64,000 nucleotides of DNA from Clostridiales bacterium (lineage in GTDB: Bacteria; Bacillota; Clostridia; Saccharofermentanales; Saccharofermentanaceae), in the NCBI GenBank assembly GCA_017552455.1, contig JAFZPX010000017.1:1-64000 (forward strand). Reading direction: 5' to 3'. How positions within the stretch are numbered: position 1 is the first letter of the stretch; each line of letters starts with the position of its first letter. The position numbers were made by a program, and so were the translations under genes. The notes below the pieces were generated by a model. The model saw only the letters and a list, made by a program, of their open reading frames with translations, did not search any database and was not told where the DNA came from. This document shows positions 60,644-64,000 of the stretch, one piece after another.

Positions 60644-61963
60644 ATGGCAAAAAAGCCTGTTGAATACGACATCGGATGCGTGCCGAGCAATTGGTGGTAT
60701 CACTGTATCGGAGAGAACATCCTTGTATCTTTGATCGCATTATTTACCGGCATTAAGGTAAAGCCCGATCAGGACTACCTCAATGAGGAGGGTCCGATCA
60801 TAGTTATCTCGAACCACGAGTCTTACCTTGACCCGATGGTAACAAGTAAGCTTACAAGAGGCCGCCCGGGGAATTTCGTTACGGGTGAGTTCGTTTTCAG
60901 AAAGAACCCTTGGGGTCACTGGTTCCGCTTGGGCGGCGCTATCCCCAAGAAGCAGTTCGTAGTAGATACCGTCGCAGTTAAGGCCATGATGAAGGTCATG
61001 AAGCGCAAGGGTGTGCTCTTTATCTACCCTGAGGCTACACGTTCCGTTGACGGATCTACGATAACCTTTGACGACGGCGTGGCGAAGATGGCGAAGAAGG
61101 CCGGAGCTGCGATCTACATCGCGCACATTCACGGCGCGTACCTGACAATGCCCCGCTGGGGTAAGGGTTTAAGCATTCGCAAAGGCAAGATCACGGCTGA
61201 GTTTACCCATAAGCTTCCTGGTGCGAAGGTCAAGGAGATGAGTGCGGAGGAGATCCAGCAGTACATCCTCGACGGTATGAAGTACGACGAGAACGATTAT
61301 GCTCGTGAGACCAAGCTCGTCTATAAGGGAAAGAACCTTGCGTGCGGCCTTCAGAATGTAGCTTATATCTGCCCCAAGTGCGCACAGGAGTTTACCGTGC
61401 AGTGGGCAGGAAAGAAGGAGAGCGACTGCGTTGTCTGCTCTTCCTGCGGCAACAAGGTGCGTTACCTGCCTACGGGACTTCTTGAAGGAGCTTCCGGTGA
61501 GGACAAGAGCTTTGACGACCTTCACAAGTGGACGCTGTGGGAGAAGGACCAGGTCGAGCAGGAGCTTGCGAAAGGAGATTTTCGCATGGAGCTCGAGGCG
61601 GATCTTCACAAGATGTTCGACCCTCTGACATGGGCGAAGACGGGCAGCGGCAAGGTTACGATCACTTCCACGGAGATTACTTACGATGGTACTGACTGCG
61701 ACGCTTCCGACGGCATACCGTATAAGAAGGGCAAGCCTATGAAGAAGTACAGAAACCGCACTCTTGACGGTGTCGCGAAGCCCGTAAAGCAGGTCTTCGA
61801 GATTGCTACCATGAGAGGCCTCGTAGCGAAATACGGCAAGTGCTTCGAGATCTACAGCAAGGACGGCGAGCTGTTCAGATTCTATGTGGACGGCCAGAAA
61901 GTATATAAGGTGCATCAGGTGGTAGAGCTTCTTGGCAAGCACCGTGAAGTAGGACAGGCATGA
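60644..61963 (+). CDS. PlsC-type acyltransferase with C-terminal zinc ribbon
   Basis: A 439-aa protein. Residues about 1-215 form a 1-acyl-glycerol-3-phosphate acyltransferase domain: HX4D motif ISNHESYLDPM, then GGAIPKKQFVVD, and EATRS in FIYPEATRS, a variant of EGTRS. Around 240-285 a zinc ribbon (CPKCAQEFT, CVVCSSCGNK) follows, then a C-terminal domain of about 150 residues unlike common PlsC proteins. It likely acylates a glycerolipid or related acceptor. CGGAGG is ten bases before the ATG. It overlaps the CPBP gene by four bases. Confidence 0.88.
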   Translation: MAKKPVEYDIGCVPSNWWYHCIGENILVSLIALFTGIKVKPDQDYLNEEGPIIVISNHESYLDPMVTSKLTRGRPGNFVTGEFVFRKNPWGHWFRLGGAIPKKQFVVDTVAVKAMMKVMKRKGVLFIYPEATRSVDGSTITFDDGVAKMAKKAGAAIYIAHIHGAYLTMPRWGKGLSIRKGKITAEFTHKLPGAKVKEMSAEEIQQYILDGMKYDENDYARETKLVYKGKNLACGLQNVAYICPKCAQEFTVQWAGKKESDCVVCSSCGNKVRYLPTGLLEGASGEDKSFDDLHKWTLWEKDQVEQELAKGDFRMELEADLHKMFDPLTWAKTGSGKVTITSTEITYDGTDCDASDGIPYKKGKPMKKYRNRTLDGVAKPVKQVFEIATMRGLVAKYGKCFEIYSKDGELFRFYVDGQKVYKVHQVVELLGKHREVGQA

Positions 61964-62784
61964 GTAAGAAGATAGAACATCCGGTATTTGATCATAAGAT
62001 CATCAGTTATTTTCTGATCGCATTCTGCACGTTGATGGCGATTTCCATAGGAAGCCTGATCGGATCGATCATAGGAAAACTGATCTTTCCTTCGTTTGAT
62101 ACGGGCGCGACAGGGGGTATAGCTTCTGCGTTGACCTCTGTGGCGATGGCTGTCATTTTCTGGCTGTATTTCAAGAGGGAAGGGTACAAGGGAATCCTTA
62201 AGGGACACAAGTTCGGCTGGGCTTTCCTTATGCTGGCTCCTTTCCTCGCAGTGCATTATGCGGGAAGCGTTGTAAGCTGGAGTGAGTTTGGTTTCTCGGG
62301 CAAGGTTTTGATCGCAATCCTTTCTGCACTTACTCCCGGATTCGGAGAAGAGATGTCTTTCAGAGGCCTCGCGGTCGCGAACTTCATGAGAGGTGTGAAG
62401 GACGGCAAGAGCATAAAGTTGATTTTCTGGCTCTCATCCATAGTATTCGGTCTTGTACATCTTATGAATATCACTGCAGGCGGAGACGTGCTCTCGTGCA
62501 TAATCCAGTCTGTCTACGCTATCGGCGTAGGAATGGTATTCTGCGCAGTTTACCTTCGTACAGGTAACCTCTGGCCCATGATGATCGCTCATGCGAGCGT
62601 TGACTGCATGGAGTTCTTAAGAGGCGACCTCGATGTGAGCGGCGGAGTTATGGTCGGCTTGGGTGTTGGTGACTGGATAACGATAGCAGCTTCCGGCGTG
62701 GGTGTCGTTATTGCTCTTTTCCTTATGAATAAGAAGCATGACGAGGAAATTATCGCCCTCTGGAACAAAAAATGGGGACAATAA
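61960..62784 (+). CDS. CPBP-family intramembrane metalloprotease
   Basis: A 274-aa membrane protein of about eight helices. The ABI/CPBP motifs are complete: GFGEEMSFRGLAVANF (EExxxR), FGLVHLMN (His) and IAHASVDCMEF (His, Asp). Members cleave peptides within the membrane or handle bacteriocin self-immunity. It is coupled by ATGA overlap to the acyltransferase gene and followed by the pgk promoter region. Confidence 0.92.
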   Translation: MSKKIEHPVFDHKIISYFLIAFCTLMAISIGSLIGSIIGKLIFPSFDTGATGGIASALTSVAMAVIFWLYFKREGYKGILKGHKFGWAFLMLAPFLAVHYAGSVVSWSEFGFSGKVLIAILSALTPGFGEEMSFRGLAVANFMRGVKDGKSIKLIFWLSSIVFGLVHLMNITAGGDVLSCIIQSVYAIGVGMVFCAVYLRTGNLWPMMIAHASVDCMEFLRGDLDVSGGVMVGLGVGDWITIAASGVGVVIALFLMNKKHDEEIIALWNKKWGQ

Positions 62785-62786
62785 GC

Positions 62787-62815
62787 TTTATAATCGCCCC
62801 AAAAGCATATATAAT
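62787..62815 (+). promoter_or_regulatory. Promoter of pgk
   Basis: TATAAT (62810-62815) with a 17-base spacer from a weak -35 TTTATA (62787-62792), 57 bases before the pgk ATG. Confidence 0.45.
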
Positions 62816-62871
62816 ATTACGCGGTAATGAAGCGGTTAACGCTACAAAATAAATAATAGGAGTGTGGCATC

Positions 62872-64000
62872 ATGGCACAGTATCTTAAGAAGAATGTTGA
62901 AGATTTGGATGTCAGCGGCAAGAGAGTCATCGTAAGAGTTGACTTCAACGTACCGCTCGACAAGGAGACAGGAGCTATCACAGATGATAAGCGTATCACT
63001 GCAGCTCTCCCTACAATTAAGTATCTCGTAGACAATAACGCGAAGGTTATCCTCGTATCACACCTCGGTCGTCCGAAGAACGGTCCTGAGGCTAAGTTCT
63101 CCATGAAGCCTGCAGCTGACAGACTTGCTGAGCTCATCGGTAAGCCCGTTACTCTTGCTGCTGACGTTATCGGCGAGGATGCTAAGGCTAAGGCTGCTGC
63201 TCTTAAGGACGGCGAGATCCTTATGCTCGAGAACGTAAGATTCCACAAGGAAGAGACAAAGAACGATCCCAAGTTCGCTGCTGAGCTCGCTTCCATGGCT
63301 GACCTCTATGTAAACGATGCATTCGGTACAGCTCACAGAGCACACGCTTCTACAGCAGGTCTTGCTAACTTCCTTCCTTCTGCTTCCGGATACCTCATCC
63401 AGAAGGAGATCGACTTCATCGGCGGTGCACTTTCCAATCCCGAGAGACCTTTCGTAGCTATCCTCGGCGGTGCTAAGGTATCCGATAAGATCGGCGTAAT
63501 CACAAACCTTATGGACAAGGCTGACACTATCATCATCGGTGGTGGTATGGCTTATACATTCATCGCTGCTCAGGGCGGTAAGATCGGTAACTCCCTCTTC
63601 GAGGCTGACAAGGTTGAGCTTGCTAAGGAGCTCCTCTCTAAGGCTCAGGAGAAGGGCGTTAAGCTCCTTCTTCCCGAGGATACTGTAGTTGCTGATGATT
63701 TCTCCGCTGACGCTAACAGCCAGATCGTTCCTACAATGGAGATCCCCGACGGTTGGGAGGGTCTTGATATCGGACCTAAGACTATCGAGAAGTTCTCTGC
63801 TGAGATCAAGGCTGCTAAGACAGTTATCTGGAACGGTCCTGCAGGCGTATTCGAGTTCGAGAAGTTCGCTGTAGGTACAAAGGCTCTTGCAGCTGCTATC
63901 GCTGAGTCCAGCGCTATCTCCATCATCGGTGGCGGTGACTCCGCTGCTGCTATCGAGAAGCTCGGCTTCGCTGATAAGGTATCTCACATCTCCACAGGCG
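62872..64000 (+). CDS. pgk: Phosphoglycerate kinase, 3' end beyond the window
   Basis: From ATG 62872 (ATAGGAGTGTGGCATC upstream) 376 codons run to the right edge, of about 395 expected. It begins [20 protein letters not shown] and has the substrate-binding motif [34 protein letters not shown], the hinge and nucleotide motifs [23 protein letters not shown], and GGGDSAAA, stopping inside the final STGGG motif. It makes ATP from 1,3-bisphosphoglycerate in glycolysis. Codon use is strongly biased, as for a highly expressed gene. Confidence 0.97.
   Translation, partial: MAQYLKKNVEDLDVSGKRVIVRVDFNVPLDKETGAITDDKRITAALPTIKYLVDNNAKVILVSHLGRPKNGPEAKFSMKPAADRLAELIGKPVTLAADVIGEDAKAKAAALKDGEILMLENVRFHKEETKNDPKFAAELASMADLYVNDAFGTAHRAHASTAGLANFLPSASGYLIQKEIDFIGGALSNPERPFVAILGGAKVSDKIGVITNLMDKADTIIIGGGMAYTFIAAQGGKIGNSLFEADKVELAKELLSKAQEKGVKLLLPEDTVVADDFSADANSQIVPTMEIPDGWEGLDIGPKTIEKFSAEIKAAKTVIWNGPAGVFEFEKFAVGTKALAAAIAESSAISIIGGGDSAAAIEKLGFADKVSHISTG

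Noticed and set aside
63058-63987. Long minus-strand ORFs opposite pgk
   Set aside because: Open shadow frames caused by the strong codon bias of pgk; they are Ser/Leu-rich and lack a start region.

Overview
The window looks like chromosomal DNA from a Gram-positive member of the Firmicutes, probably class Clostridia and an anaerobe. The evidence is a complete ctsR-mcsA-mcsB-clpC heat-shock operon under CtsR boxes, lipobox lipoproteins, Bce/Mac-type ABC transporters tied to a two-component system, a flavodoxin/2[4Fe-4S] protein, strong GGAGG ribosome-binding sites and a Gram-positive type IV pilus locus. The exact genus cannot be fixed from sequence reading alone. No tRNA, rRNA, CRISPR array, prophage or intact insertion sequence was found.

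Left part (1-29.6 kb): a mosaic of small operons. It begins with a cut membrane protein, a lipoprotein, and a 76-aa peptide joining a textbook double-glycine leader to a zinc-ribbon-like core. Next come a sodium-coupled amino-acid transporter with a small membrane partner, a class III adenylate cyclase and a methyltransferase. At 8.1-10.4 kb is a three-gene redox operon (SDR, a protein resembling bilin reductases, flavodoxin-ferredoxin). A four-unit 51-bp repeat array separates it from an SPFH protein whose ribosome-binding site lies in a perfect 12-bp stem. An ECF sigma-membrane protein-ABC operon follows. The six-gene operon at 16.8-24.2 kb encodes an FtsX-type ABC transporter, a C45-type hydrolase lipoprotein, a response regulator, a histidine kinase and an SGNH hydrolase. 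Its promoter shares an unusual direct-repeat architecture with the promoter of a C39-like peptidase gene at 15.8 kb, so one regulon is likely. A 46-aa mini-prepilin sits beside it. Flotillin, a TetR regulator with a rifampin-phosphotransferase-like enzyme, and a DUF308 protein complete this part.

Centre (29.6-49.1 kb): a type IV pilus locus. It opens with a 2,727-aa protein that carries a genuine prepilin signal, about 33 GGAVG-type (GLUG-like) repeats, four Ig-like repeats and three InlB-type repeats: a candidate giant pilus-incorporated adhesin. It is followed by an unknown membrane protein, PilC, a PilM-PilN fusion, PilO, PilB and a prepilin peptidase. An AT-rich XRE/ORF6N cassette interrupts the locus before the major pilin and four minor pilin-like proteins. 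No PilT retraction ATPase is present here.

Right part (49.1-64 kb): an MBL-fold hydrolase with a DUF1846 protein, the heat-shock operon (whose McsB has lost essentially all arginine-kinase active-site residues), a PAP2 membrane protein, an OFA-type MFS transporter, an ABCG-like exporter with an added membrane domain, an acyltransferase with a zinc ribbon, a CPBP protease, and phosphoglycerate kinase running off the right edge. The most promising new biology is the giant prepilin adhesin, the shared direct-repeat regulon, the degenerate McsB, the GG-leader zinc-ribbon peptide, the possible tetrapyrrole-reducing operon and the SD-masking hairpin.
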